A stretch of DNA of 64,000 nt from Auriscalpium vulgare (lineage: Eukaryota; Basidiomycota; Agaricomycetes; Russulales; Auriscalpiaceae), in the NCBI GenBank assembly GCA_019915015.1, contig JAHBBC010000013.1, forward strand, positions 434,001-498,000, in the 5' to 3' direction. Numbering within the stretch: the first letter of the stretch is position 1; the number at the start of each line of letters is the position of its first letter. The notes beneath the pieces were generated by a model. It searched no databases. It was given only the letters and a program-made list of their open reading frames with translations, and was not told the DNA's origin. The position numbers and the translations under genes were made by a program. Below are positions 52,243 through 63,560 of the stretch, piece after piece.

Positions 52243-52850
52243 CTACGCTTCCTCGTCAGCCGCGGCTACTCCTTGCAGTGTGAGGGCTTCCATCCGCTCA
52301 GCAAAGCTGTTTATCTCAGCCACACCCTGTGCCCGCACGCCTGCGTCATAGCCACCGCTCTCATCTACGTCCTCCTCAGGATCCCAGGATATCGGGGCGC
52401 CCTTCCAGCCGCCGTTGTTGTAAATGTAGTTGAGGAAAGATCTCCAGAGTGGATCTAAGGATAGGACCGACGGGTCGCCGACGACAATCAGGAGGGCCTG
52501 TGCTCGAGTTACAGCGACTGAAAGTAGAATGGTGAGCCACAATACATCTACAGCGTGGCTTATCTAGTCTGTGCTCACCATTGAATCGCCGAGGGTATGT
52601 CTGAGATCGTATTCCACGAAGTCGCGGCTGCTTCGAACCGTAGAGATGATGATCACTCGGCGCTCCTACCGAGACAGCAATCAGTAGTGTCCCGTTGACA
52701 AAACAGAACTTCGGCGCCCACCTGCCCCTGGAACTCTTCCGTGCTCCCGACCTTGATCCCCTCGGCGAAAGACCTCAAGAGGGTGCGGATCTTGACGCAT
52801 TGCGCGTGATATGGGGCAATGATGCCAATTTCCTTGTCCGCTGTACCACG
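52243..52850 (-). pseudogene. C-terminal fragment of an SDE3/MOV10-like RNA helicase
   Basis: Minus strand. Recognisable text in order: DKEIGIIAPYHAQCVKIR, GSTEEFQGQ (then an intron), RRVIIISTVRSSRDFVEYDLRHTLG, then, after another intron, VAVTRAQALLIVVGDPSVL and LWRSFLNYIYNNGGWKG. These are the last motifs of the SF1 helicases of the SDE3/MOV10 type. Between HTLG and the splice site the expected link is shortened and out of frame: RRFN before VAVTRA can be read only in a different frame from VEYDLR. The N-terminal two thirds, with the Walker motif, are absent. A decayed partial copy. Confidence 0.72.
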
Positions 52851-52924
52851 CACGTCAGTCAACACAGATGTAAGGTGGCGTGTGCGAGACGTACTGATCC
52901 TGAAACGGCGGTCTGAGCGCAAAG

Positions 52925-53240
52925 CGCGTGTTTTGCGTGCTCAATTGCATCTTCCTCTGCCTTTGAGCCGGGCGCGGCGGGCGGCCTGCGCATCGCCGAG
53001 AGCGCGCTCTGCGGCGTCGACGCTTTCAAAGGGTGCGTGTGTGGTGTCGAGGGATGGAACAGGGACCAGTTCGAGCTGCTTGATCTTGCAGGGCGCGGCG
53101 TTCAGCCAAATTTCGCTGTCTCCTTCGAGGCCATCATGCCACCTGCTGTGCGTGTCAATAGACTTGTCTGTCGACGAAAGGAATTAATGTAGTCACCTCT
53201 TGCCACTACCGCGCCTCCCAGGAGTTGGCATTGTATTGAG
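52925..53240 (-). pseudogene. F-box gene 5' fragment, duplicate of 63295-63560
   Basis: Minus strand. It shares long stretches with 63295-63560 (for example TGCGCATCGC(C/T)GAGAGC and GCTCTGCGGCGTCGA) and reads GLEGDSEIWLN...ESVDAAERALGDAQAARRA before the frame is lost. This corresponds to the coiled N-terminal part that precedes the F-box in the copy at 63 kb. Truncated and frameshifted. Confidence 0.65.
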
Positions 53241-53776
53241 TTAATTGGAGACGGCAAGTTATTCGTTGTTGGATTTAGATAGATGGGTGGGCGGAGGGGG
53301 GGCGGAAAGAGAGGTGCCGGGACACAAAGAAAGGTGCGGGGCGGATTATAAAGGTCCGGATGTCCATTGTCTCAGTAGGGTGCAAGGTCCCACGACTCAC
53401 CACTTGTACCGCTTGCACAGAATGGGCCCGTGGCGAGAATTTCTCGATCAGGGATTTGTACGTGAACTGCGTGTAGTTGCGAGGGCTACTCGGGAGATGC
53501 CGAAGTGGTTCAACGGTGCACGTCTAATCACAATACAGTATACGCCAAGGAACTCAATAATAGCCATTGGATGTCGAGGCTTGCGGCTGGCACTTGAGCG
53601 GGCTGCGTGCATCCTTAAATCCAGTCGCTATGTTTGGGTTCCTGCGCAATCCACGTCAGCAAAAGTCCTCCGTCGATGACGGACAACGCACCTGGAACTA
53701 ATAAGGCGTTGCATAGGTCCCAAAATCAACTCCTTTCTCCCGGCACATTCTCTTCCAAGGCGGTGCGCACATGCCG
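53241..53776. other. No gene recognised
   Basis: Short open frames only. The DNA lies between F-box fragments. Confidence 0.4.
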
Positions 53777-54060
53777 CTAGACACTGCGCATCAGTAACGA
53801 GCTGCAGCTACGGCAGCGCGCGAAAGGGACTGACCGCGCGTCCGGCGACGTCCTTCCGGCGTGGTAACCTCTGTGCTGCAATGATGGCGGCTTCGAGGCA
53901 AGTTTCATGGGCTGCGCTTCAACGACAAGGGTCCTGAGATGGACGAGCTGCTCCAGGATTTCCGCCGGCGGAAGCTTGCCCTTGATCTGCAGTGATTCGA
54001 GGCGTGAATATGCCCACAAAGATGAGGTACTCGCACAGCGCTTTGTTTCACCAGTCGGGG
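53777..54060 (-). pseudogene. F-box/LRR fragment paralogous to the gene at 54323
   Basis: Minus strand. It reads SRLESLQIKGKLPPAEILEQLVHLRTLVVEAQP...PSLQHRGYHA, a clear match to LQSLSIRGDIPPAELLDQLVQLRTLIVGELP...SSLRHFGYHA of the intact F-box gene next to it. The remainder is degraded. A tandem partial duplicate. Confidence 0.75.
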
Positions 54061-54322
54061 AGCCGTAAACTCAGAGAGCGCAACGCAGGGAGGGGCTTCT
54101 AAAGCGCTCTATAACGAGTAAATGATCTAAGCCACACGGCATATGATCAGGGTGATTGCAGTGGGTTCCGACCGGGAGTGAGGCTGTCTGCAGCGCATGG
54201 CGCCTCGAAAAACAGCCGCAAGCGACACGTTGACGAGCCGGCTGCTTGCGTTGCATCAAATCCAGTCGATATGTTTGGGTTCCTGTGGGCCACATGTCAG
54301 CGCAAGTCCTCCGCAACCACGG
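54061..54322. other. Degraded duplicate of the F-box 3' flank
   Basis: Text around 54230-54310 (GTTGCATCAAATCCAGTCGATATGTTTGGGTTCCTG) resembles 53600-53645 (ATCCTTAAATCCAGTCGCTATGTTTGGGTTCCTG) and, more weakly, 62200-62225. These are repeated 3' flanks of the F-box copies. Confidence 0.55.
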
Positions 54323-55342
54323 CTACCGCACCTGAAAGCACCTAAATGTTTCATAGGTCCCGTAATCGACACCCTTGTCGCCACACATCCGTTCCAACGC
54401 GGCCCGCACATGGTGCTCAAATTCGCGCGTCACTGTGACGAGCTGCAGCTGCGGCAGCGCACGAAGAGGATCAATCGCGAACTCCACGCGTACGACCGGC
54501 GACGCCCTCATCCAGGCGTGGTAGCCGAAGTGCCGCAACGACGAGGGGAGGGTGACCGGTTTCTTGGGTAGCTCGCCGACGATGAGGGTCCTGAGTTGAA
54601 CAAGCTGATCCAGCAATTCCGCCGGCGGAATGTCGCCCCTGATCGACAGCGATTGAAGCTGCGGGAGGCAGCTCGCAGAAACGAGGTGCTGGCGCAACGC
54701 TTCGTCTGACCACCTGGGGATGACCAAACAGAGATGGCGTAGTGCGGGGAGGGGATGCGAAAGCGTGAGGCAGTCGCTAGCGTGGGTTGCGACTATTTCG
54801 AGCGACTCTACTGTGGGGGACAACGGATCCTCGTGACCTGCACCGAACACGAGCAGGCGCGCGCTCGAGAACATTTTCACGACGATTCTGCTTTTGGTCA
54901 AACCTAGCATCTCCAGGTGCACAGGCCTCAGTTCGATCGCGCGCATGCGTGCAGCCCATTCGGTGCTCAAATTCCTGTCGTTGTTGTTCCACCCCAAAAA
55001 TGAGACGCCCTCGACGTGGCGGCAGAGTTCCAGTAGACGGAGGCAGACGGTGGCATAGGCAGGTGGATACGATGGCCAGGAGACTTGGATGTACCGGACG
55101 TGTGCGGAGAGGTGCGGGTGGATGATGAGGGTATTGACGACGAGTTGGATATTGCACTGGCGGTCGTCCAAAGATATGCACCGCAGGCGACGGAAGAGGA
55201 GGCGTTGAGCGATGGGGTTCCATGCGCGGCACACGAGCGCACATGCGTGAAGGGTGGTATAGTCGATTCTGGCGTGTTGGGACGACCGGAATACCCATTC
55301 GATGACGAGGAATTGGACGTCGAAAGGGAGTTCTGTCGCCAT
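54323..55342 (-). CDS. F-box protein, 339 residues
   Basis: Minus strand, single exon, start ATG at 55342 (MATELPFDVQF). F-box at ~4-50: LPFDVQFLVIEWVFRSSQ, then CALVCRAWNPIAQRLLFRRL. The rest is a leucine-rich region with periodic repeats (LEMLGLTKSRIV, VESLEIVATHA, ALRHLCLVIPRW, LQSLSIRGDI, LRTLIVGELP, LRHFGYHAWM). Probable SCF ubiquitin-ligase receptor with an unknown target. Partial copies of its C-terminal half are found at 53777-54060 and near 62250-62650, so this family has duplicated locally. It is the only one of these copies with an intact frame. Confidence 0.82.
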   Translation of the reverse strand: MATELPFDVQFLVIEWVFRSSQHARIDYTTLHACALVCRAWNPIAQRLLFRRLRCISLDDRQCNIQLVVNTLIIHPHLSAHVRYIQVSWPSYPPAYATVCLRLLELCRHVEGVSFLGWNNNDRNLSTEWAARMRAIELRPVHLEMLGLTKSRIVVKMFSSARLLVFGAGHEDPLSPTVESLEIVATHASDCLTLSHPLPALRHLCLVIPRWSDEALRQHLVSASCLPQLQSLSIRGDIPPAELLDQLVQLRTLIVGELPKKPVTLPSSLRHFGYHAWMRASPVVRVEFAIDPLRALPQLQLVTVTREFEHHVRAALERMCGDKGVDYGTYETFRCFQVR

Positions 55343-58300
55343 GAAGTGTCCAGATGGGATGGGCAGCAGAGAGGATCGGTGGCCTTCAGCGACTTGTTTC
55401 TGTCCAATCCTGGGCAAGCAACGGTGAGCATCAATAACGACGGCTGTTGTAACAGACCACGCACCGAGAAGAGAGGGAGAGATCCAGTCAGCTCAATATC
55501 ACGAAGATTCTCTAGACTCGCAGATAATCCACAAACGAGCTGCTACATGAATCCATTCGATCAAATGGTCAAGCAGTTGAGAGAGAGAGAACTCACTGAT
55601 GAGCGTTGGCTGTGGTGACAGAGTGCGGCCGCAACTGCCATCAGTCATGACAGCGGCACAGGGTGGCGCGAGTTCCCACGCGCCCGGGGCAGTGCAGCCA
55701 CTGGCACCCGCGATTGTTTTGTTCGCTCCTGACTTTCTTGAAGGCTTCAAATATAGGCTTCAATTGTCTTCTCCCTGCCTGCCACGACGCTTGCCGATAC
55801 AATAATCCACGCCGATAATCGACGACAAGCATTACTCCGATACTCGCACATCTCGACATTGACCCCCTCGCGCCGCGCCCTCACCCGGATGGTCCCCACT
55901 TGCCCGCATGTGCGCAGCCTCATCCATCACCACTCTGCGTCTCTCTCGACATCATCTCAGCAATCCTGGCTTTCGTTCATACTCGGGGCTGCAATTCATT
56001 CCTCGCCCGCGCTCGACGCGCGTCGCCACGTCACCGCATCAATATCGAGTCGGAGCGACCGGAAGGAAGGTTAGCGAGAGGGCAAGATAGAGAGAGGGCA
56101 GGATAGAGAGAGGGAGGAAAGTGAGAGGTGCGCTAGGGGTCATGGTCCGACACCACACTCCTGCATCGCGCCAACCTTGCATGTTCAACGCTCTCAACGC
56201 TCAACGCCAACATACCCACCGACCCTGCGCACCCACGAGCCCGCCTCGAGCCTGCTCCGCCCTCGCGCATCCCCTCACTGCCCTCAAGAAGCCATGGTGC
56301 AAAGTCAGTTCTGCCGTGTCACCAGACGCCACAGTGAGCACTGCATGCCGCCCGCCACGTTGCGTGCCTGCTGACTGCAGCGTTTGCAGAGCCGGCCGAG
56401 CAGAGGACGCGTTCGTGTCAAAATATGGTATCCCGGGCCATCCCACCCGTATCAGACGACAACTAGCATCGCAATCGAGCCTCGTTGAGCACTGCGCCGT
56501 TGCATGTATCGCGTCGCATGTATCGCGTCACGCGCTGAGTTTCATGCGGCAGCTTGTCTTCTCAGGTATGGGCAGCATTAGTTCGTCTTATTCCCCCTCT
56601 AAGCCTCCTCTGCACAGCAGCCACTGGGCCTACGCTCTGCCAATGCCTCTCAAGACGGTCCACAATCTCAAGCCCCAAATGTTCAAGTTTCCATGATCTG
56701 GTCGCGGCGTCTCGGTGGTCCAGGTGCTTCGCGAGCATGCCCTCAGTTTCCCATAGCCCTTCAAGCTTCAAGCATCCACACGGCGTCTCTCGCAATGCTA
56801 CATGTAGCGACTGCCTGCCCGATGCTCGCGGCGGATGCGCATTCAGGGCCCGAGCGGGTAGGCAGATGTCGAGAGCGGGGCCGGTTGGGAGTCGAAGTCG
56901 CGCAGTGGATATGAGTTGGGGAATGCGGCTCATGAATGAGCCACGAAAGGAGGGATATATGCGATAATAACGTCTCACATATGTTCGCGAATAATAACGT
57001 TGCGGTATCTGACATGAGTACGAGAGGAGTGCTATGCGTAGCCTGGTACAAATGTGAGAATGACATGCATTTGAGGGTGATGTGGAGACTTCTGCTTCCG
57101 CTCCCGCTCGACTCGAGCGTAGGAGTGGGCGCCTCGTCCGATGTACATAGGTTCTCGCCCCGGGCAAATTTCATACTCCTCTGACGTCTTCCAAACCACC
57201 CAGAGGAGCTTGCCTGGAAGGACAAAACTGTGAGCAGAGCACAACGCAGGCGCAAGGGTCTAACACAAGAGCGCTCCTGGGCACTCATCGCGCCAATCTC
57301 GGTCGGCTGAATGATGGAGATCACGGCGCGCAGGTCGTCGGACCCTTTCAAACTTTATATCTCACAGTACCCACCCCGTCGTCACTGTTGATATAAAGCT
57401 GGTCACCAGTCTACTTTCAAACGCGCATACGAAACGTCGGTCGCGGCGTGGAACGCACAATGCAGGATGGCCTCGCAGTATGTCAAGAAGCACTGCGCGA
57501 GCGTGCCCGCACCCCCTGCGCCGCCCTGCACTGGGTTTCCCCAGCGATGCCGGCGTTTTGGCTTCTCCGTTAGGAACTGGAACACCAGTTCTGCCAGCAA
57601 GATCTGCGTGGTGCGGATGCTACCAGATGTTTAGTGCGTCACCGGAGCCGGGGCCAGCAGGGATTGTCGAGCGATCAGGAGGGACAACATTCGACGGTTG
57701 CGCCTAGTCCGCGTTAGATGCTCCAATGAGACGGGAAAACCATGCACGACGGTTAATTCCAAGACACAATTAAAGTAGGCTTTTTACATCGTAAAACGTC
57801 CGAGTCGCAATCAAGTCAGCGCACAGCAACAAGCCAAAATAATCTCCTCGACGATGGTCGGATATGTATCTCACGCGCCGAGTGCGAGTCCACGCTGTTC
57901 TGAGAAAAGAATGGGCAGCGCTGGCAGTACCGATGTCGCACAGACACGGCGCTTCGTGCAGATTCGTGTCCTGATGAAACTCTGGCGCAAGCGCAGTGGG
58001 AAATACAAGAGAGCTGTAGGTAGTGCGTGTGAGATCGGTGTGTATGGATGGTCGACTGAGGGCGACGTACTGCGTAGTTGGGCATAGCAGCCGCGAGAGC
58101 TAGGCTGACGGCTGCAACGATGGCGTAGGAGTGAACCGAGCGAAATGCGATCTCGACGTAGTCTCCCCAAGGCAGAGTAGGCAGCTTCAACCTTCGCGAG
58201 CTCAGGATTAGCTGTCTGACTCTCGACGGATCTAGTCAGTGTTTGAAAAATAAAAAAGCACAAACTCGCACCCACGATGAGTCGACACCGGACCCTACTT

Positions 58301-58753
58301 ATTAGAGAGTGTTCGTACTTCAATGACGCTTCAATGACGCGGGGGAACGCCATCCGCCATCGCCTAGCTGTCTTCCCTGCTATAGCCATAGCATCCGAGT
58401 CGCTGGCCTGGTTGCAGTCAGGACCTCAGGTCGTGCAGGAGATAAATGCAGGAGGCAACGGGATGTAAAGATGGAGGCACGCCGGTAAGTTGAGGATGAT
58501 GCAGAGGAAAGAGACTAGTCCCCTAAGCCAAGGCAGCCGCCCGGTGAGCGCGGCCAGTGTTTGGCTACGACAAACAATGCGCCGCGGCCAGAACTAGCCA
58601 GAACTGCACTCCCTTCATTGCCTCGGTCTTGACCTACTCAGATCATCACCAGTAAGTTCCCTCATATTTTTGCTGCCTTTCCCTGCTCACAGAGTTTTCA
58701 TTTCAGTGTCCAACGCTGATTCCGACTCGCCGACCATTATCACCGACTCCTCC
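55343..58753. other. Long region without a recognised gene
   Basis: 3.4 kb. Open frames on both strands are short or of low-complexity Ser/Arg type and show no domain, helicase or transposase motif. It includes a small tandem repeat (56074-56121). The end (58640-58753) holds possible splice signals just before the trypsin-fold gene. Probably intergenic, with decayed repeats. Confidence 0.5.
56074..56121 (+). repeat. Imperfect tandem repeat, 3 x 16 bp
   Basis: Three adjacent 16-mers of the type GAGAGAGGGCAGGATA, the middle one exact and the outer ones with a few changes. Purine-rich strand. Confidence 0.7.
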
Positions 58754-60409
58754 ATGTCTGGCGCTACTCGAGTCGATGTGCGCCACACCAAAGATCACTC
58801 CCCGTCACGGACCACTCCTTCACCCCCGCCGCCCCATTTGTCTGCTGAGGAAGCCAAACTATACTACTCTGGCTTGCCATCCAAGCCGATCCTTGTCGCT
58901 CGCTCAGGCCGCGTCCCGTTCGAGGTGCCCACTGGCCTGGAGGCCTACCCCAAGCTCAAGGAGCTGAGGATTGTTGGGGAACACGACATTCGACTTGTCT
59001 GGGATAACAATCTGGATTTGAAAGTGCGTACGATTCTGGATCGCAAAAAGGTGGAGTGGACCAGCATCGATGTCGTTCGCATTGGGTACGCCGAAGAATA
59101 CCACAGCAGTGTCGTCCTCTGGATCGGAGTGCGGCCGAAGTCCCTATCATACCCTGCTGGCATCGACGCAGTTTCACGGTGTAAAGAAATTCTGCTAGAT
59201 CACAACATCAGCGACGTCGACGTGGAGATACGAGAAGCGGAGGTCATGCACTTGGTCGGTCCCAGACTCCTCGAGCCCAGCCCGGAAGCCGATGCAACGG
59301 TACCCTTCCGGCTTCCATTCACGCACACAGCTGGTACCCCCATCTGTTCCCAGTCCTCGCCCTGGGCTCAGGGTTCCACCGGATTCTTCCTGAACGAAGG
59401 TGGCGGCGCTCAGAGGCTTTTTCTGGTCACCGCTCGCCATGTTGTATTTCCCGACAAAGCAATCAACCACCTTTATGAACACAGCAATCAACCCCGCCGC
59501 GACGTTCTGATCCACAACGATTCATCATTCCGGAAGCACCTTAAATCAATCGAGACCCGAATCAAAAATTTGAATGGCGACATCGATCACGAGCAGGAGC
59601 GTATCCAGACGGCAGAGGGCAGATGGGACGACAGGGCTGACAGCATCCGTCGAAAGGCCCAGGCGCGGTGGGATGACATAGTGGGCATCAGAAATGAGCT
59701 TACCGCCCTCCACTCGGAGCTCTCAAGGGACTGGGCTTCCGAGGAGACGCGGATCCTAGGCCATGTTTTCTTCTCACCCCCCCTCGAGGCCATGGTCGGC
59801 GAAAAGGGTTACACGCAAGATCTCGCTGTCATCGCTGTCGACCCGGACAAGATTGATCGAAAGAGCTTCCCTGGTAACGTCATCGACCTGGGCATCGAGT
59901 ATTCAAAATCCCAGCTTGAAGATATGTTGCACTCGCACCCTTCGAACCCCAGCAAATTCCGCTACCCTGCAGACCGCCTCTTGCGTCTCAAGGATGTCAT
60001 TGAGGACGAGGAGTTGCGGAATCCGGAGATGCGTGATCAGGATGGCGATCCCTGCATATTTGTTTTGAAGCGCGGCATCGCCACTGGCGTAACCGTCGGG
60101 CGCTCGAATAACATCCGCTCCTTCACGCGTTACTTCTGGGAGAACGACCCAAGGATATCCAATGAGTGGCCTATCTTCCCCTTCAATCAAAAGTCCGGCG
60201 CTTTCTCTGAAAAAGGCGACTCTGGCGCCGTCATCGTCGACAGCCTCGGACGCCTCGGCGGCATCCTGACTGGTGGTAGTGGTGGCGTCACGACGTCCGT
60301 CGACATAACGTACGCCACGCCCGCCGCCTTCATCATGGAGACAATACGGAGCCACCCCGCCCTAGCTATGGCGTTCCCCAGCCCGGAGCCGGAGCCGCAC
60401 GCTCCGTAA
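58754..60409 (+). CDS. Trypsin-fold (chymotrypsin-like) protein with coiled-coil insertion
   Basis: 551 residues from the ATG at 58754 (MSGATRVDV). The N-terminal ~190 residues have no recognised domain. A serine-protease-like core then shows a candidate triad: His in LVTARHVVF (~231), Asp in DLAVIAVD (~363) and Ser in FSEKGDSGAVIV (~498), followed by GRLGGILTGGSG. Between His and Asp is a ~75-residue insertion that looks like a coiled coil (KSIETRIKNLNGDIDHEQERIQ...ELTALHSELSRDW). It could be an active intracellular protease or an inactive relative. No signal peptide is seen. The frame is open upstream to a possible splice acceptor near 58692 (CTGCTCACAG) or 58707 (TTTCAG), so a short first exon may exist. 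Confidence 0.75.
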   Translation: MSGATRVDVRHTKDHSPSRTTPSPPPPHLSAEEAKLYYSGLPSKPILVARSGRVPFEVPTGLEAYPKLKELRIVGEHDIRLVWDNNLDLKVRTILDRKKVEWTSIDVVRIGYAEEYHSSVVLWIGVRPKSLSYPAGIDAVSRCKEILLDHNISDVDVEIREAEVMHLVGPRLLEPSPEADATVPFRLPFTHTAGTPICSQSSPWAQGSTGFFLNEGGGAQRLFLVTARHVVFPDKAINHLYEHSNQPRRDVLIHNDSSFRKHLKSIETRIKNLNGDIDHEQERIQTAEGRWDDRADSIRRKAQARWDDIVGIRNELTALHSELSRDWASEETRILGHVFFSPPLEAMVGEKGYTQDLAVIAVDPDKIDRKSFPGNVIDLGIEYSKSQLEDMLHSHPSNPSKFRYPADRLLRLKDVIEDEELRNPEMRDQDGDPCIFVLKRGIATGVTVGRSNNIRSFTRYFWENDPRISNEWPIFPFNQKSGAFSEKGDSGAVIVDSLGRLGGILTGGSGGVTTSVDITYATPAAFIMETIRSHPALAMAFPSPEPEPHAP

Positions 60410-62249
60410 GCGACGCGCTCGCGACTTCCGAGTTGGCAGCCACATCCTTCATGATCTCGTCTGGGTATGCAGATAAGTACGAGGTTTTCTTACGGCAATA
60501 CCTTATTTAAGACAACCCAGCTCTTCGCTATCGTCTCCCTTTTTCCCGTCATACCTGCGCGTACTTGATCCCTTCGTGTATGAATAGCATCGTGATTTTG
60601 TACACCGTATATCCTACGGTCGATCTCCTCGCGGGTGCAGCGGGCCTGATGTCGTTTCATGTTCTCCTGACGCGCTGACATTGTATCGTCTAGCACGATG
60701 TCATTGCTAGCTCAGCGCAGCAGCTGACGAGTTCATTCTAGTAGGGCGTTCGATCCTGCCTCTGAGTTTATGGGTACAGCGGTAACACGGCATTCTACCC
60801 TGCAACCATCACAAGGTCACCCCACGTGTCTCGCAGATACAACATGGAAGCGGCTTCGTGGCATCCACAAGCCCGTACCGAGTCAGGCATGTCTCGCACA
60901 CCGCCTTCCACAAGACGCCCATTAGTGTGCGCTTCTAAGTTCCTGCTGGTGGCACATAGATAGGGAGCCGTACAAGCCTAGGCCGTATTGGTGAGCTGTT
61001 AACTACGGCATCTCAAGTACTGTAGATCTCTCTTGTTCCGTGAAATGTTTGTAACTGGGCCTCTATATCCCTGGACGCAGCAACATGACATTGCTGGGGT
61101 AGGAACTAAGACCATCGCCGAAGAATACTCCGCCAATTAGCGGCCTCTTCAAATCCTTGCATCGTGCAGTTTTCATCCATCTCCTACAGGTTTGCGCTGC
61201 GATGAACTGGCGATGCTCGTCCACTGGCATTCTCCGCCTGACGCGGCGTCAGTTGAACACCGGTGAGGTGCGATGGGTGAGCTGCTTCGTCCAACGAAAG
61301 CGCATGACACGGCCTTGCTGATTGAATGAAATTTGAAGGATTCGGCCCTTGTCGCACCGATCCTCTGCGCCGCACGCGTGCGTGTTGGTGCATTCGAGGG
61401 TGCGCACATTCTGGCTGGAGCCCGCAGGCAATCAGGGTCAGGGCTGCCGCGCCTTCGTGTCAGTTCACGGTGAAGGCAGCCCTTTGCGCCCACGTTCTGT
61501 TCGGAGCAGAGACAAATCGTGCTGTGCTCCCTACGTGCCGGTTCTGTCAGCTCGCGGACGCCTGGCTCACTTTGATTGCAGGCTGCGGGCGTTCCGGATT
61601 CGAGTGGATGACATGTACATGCACGACTTACTATTACGGAGGCTGTCCAGGCATATCGTTCATGTGGAATAGAAACAACGATCAAATTGATGAAAACGAT
61701 ATGGCGGCTTCATTACAATGTGCAAGCGCGCCGCGCAGCTCCAACTACCGCTCCCACCAGATCCATGAGCAGGCCGATGCCGACGATGCCGAGGCGCAGC
61801 GCAACGAGAGAGGGCATTGACAGATGCGCACGGCAGACAGCGGTTTGGCGCGATAAGCGCGTCTGCGGTGATGGCTGTTGAAAATCGTCCTCGTCAGCGC
61901 GCCCGCTCGACCCCGACCTCGGAGGCGCAGAGTAGCCAGGACACACGGATGTGGTGCCCTCCGATGCATGCTCGCGGGCTTGTCCTGGCATCTGTTCCGA
62001 GACAGGGTAGATGGGGCCGCGGCATCGCAGCAATGTGCTGCCGAACGGCCCGCCACAGTAGCGAGGCGAGTTTTGATGGGGAGTCAGGTACGTGTCCGTG
62101 GACAGTGTGTCCTGCCGGAGATATGGGTCGCACGGGTCAAGTGTGCACGCCTGGGAAAAAATTCCAAAATACGGCGGCAAGGAACTCGAAGGCTACTTGC
62201 ATTGCCTCAAATCCAGTGGATATATTGAGGCTTCTGCGGGCTGCACTTT
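60410..62249. other. Region without a recognised gene
   Basis: 1.8 kb between the trypsin-fold gene and the F-box pseudogene. Short open frames on both strands, with no motif recognised. Confidence 0.5.
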
Positions 62250-63560
62250 AGAATCAGCCATCCACGACCACGCCGAAAGCGCCTGGGAGCAATCTGGCGC
62301 TGCATAGGTCCAAAAGTCCGCACTTGTCCCGGTACGCGCCGCTTCTCGCGCTGCCGCCGCCTCTTCGCCTTGACCCACTCGCACATGCTGCTCGACACCG
62401 CACGTCACACTGACAAGCCGCGCTCCTGCAGCGTGCGAAGAGGATCGACCGCGAGCTCCACGAGCACGCCTGTGCCCGCCCCCAGGTGTGGTAGCCGAAG
62501 TGCCGCAGCGCCGGTGGCAGCATCACGGGTGTTACGGGCTCGTTCACTTCGAGGGTCTTGAGCTAGACGAGCTGCTCCAGATTTTCCGCCGGCAGAATCT
62601 GCCCCTGATCTGCAGCGAATGAAGCCGCCGGAGGACGCCAAAATAAGGTGCTTGCATAGTGTCGCTGTTGATAGCACAAGAGCGTAGAGTCGCGGCGCGG
62701 ATCCTCTCCTCGGCCTGCAGTGCTTCTCTGCCCATCTTTGCCCCTCCTTCCCATCCCTCCTCTTCTGGGGTGACGCGGTGACCCCACAACGGATCAGCAA
62801 GGGACAAAACGCAGGCCAAACAACTGAGCACGAGCCGCTAGCTACAACAGGATGCGCGTCCTGGAGGGGGTTGGGATGTGGCAGAAATGATATTCGGCGT
62901 GATAGTCGGCGCGCGCGATGCAATCGTGGAAGGTAGTGCGGGTGAGGGCGCTGGCCTGGGGTGGGGGGGAAGGCGACGACGAGTGGCGTCTTCTTCGCGC
63001 GCTCAGCGAAAGCATCTGCCCAGATGGGAAACATAGGCCCAGAGGCCACAGTGCTTGAGAGCGACATGGCGCCAGTGCCGGCAGATGTGCGTCACTGTGA
63101 GCCAACCCATTGGCGACTCTATCAGCGGTTGGTCGATCTCTGAGCAGAAAGCGAAGATGATCCGGAGGAGTTCGGGTGGGAGCCGTGTGACGGGGAGAAG
63201 GTAATTGCGCTTCTGACGCAGCGCACGCCGGGCGGCGCTCCAGGCCTTATCATCGACAGCGTACGCTTTTCGAAGCTCCTCTTTGACTACCTCGATTGCG
63301 TCCTCCTCTGCCTTGAGCCAGGCGCGGTGGGCGGCCTGCGCATCGCTGAGAGCATGCTCTGCGGCGTCGATGCTCGCAAAGGTCGCATGTGTGTAGGAGG
63401 AAGGAAGATGGGATGGTTCGAGCTGGGTGATCCTGCGGTGCGCGGTCTTAAGCCAGAGGGCGTCGTGGCCTTCGAGTCTATCATGCCGTCTGTCAGCAGA
63501 TTTGTCTGTCGGTCAAGGGAGAATAGTCACCTTTCGCTTACGGGGCTCCCAGAGACTTGC
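62250..63560 (-). pseudogene. F-box pseudogene (broken into several frames)
   Basis: Minus strand. The 5' part (63500-63030) reads a helical stretch (AEHALSDAQAAHRAWLKAEEDAIEVVKEELRKAY...WSAARRALRQKR) and then an F-box (LPPELLRIIFAFCSEIDQ...VTHICRHWRHVAL...GLWAYV). The frame then shifts: the expected FPIWADAFAERAKKTPLVVAF is in another frame from ~63035. Towards 62650-62270, text like the C-terminal half of the gene at 54323 appears (LPPALRHFGYHTWGR, FIRCRSGADSAG), again in a different frame. At least two frameshifts, so a pseudogene. The 5' arm is duplicated at 52925-53240. Confidence 0.72.
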
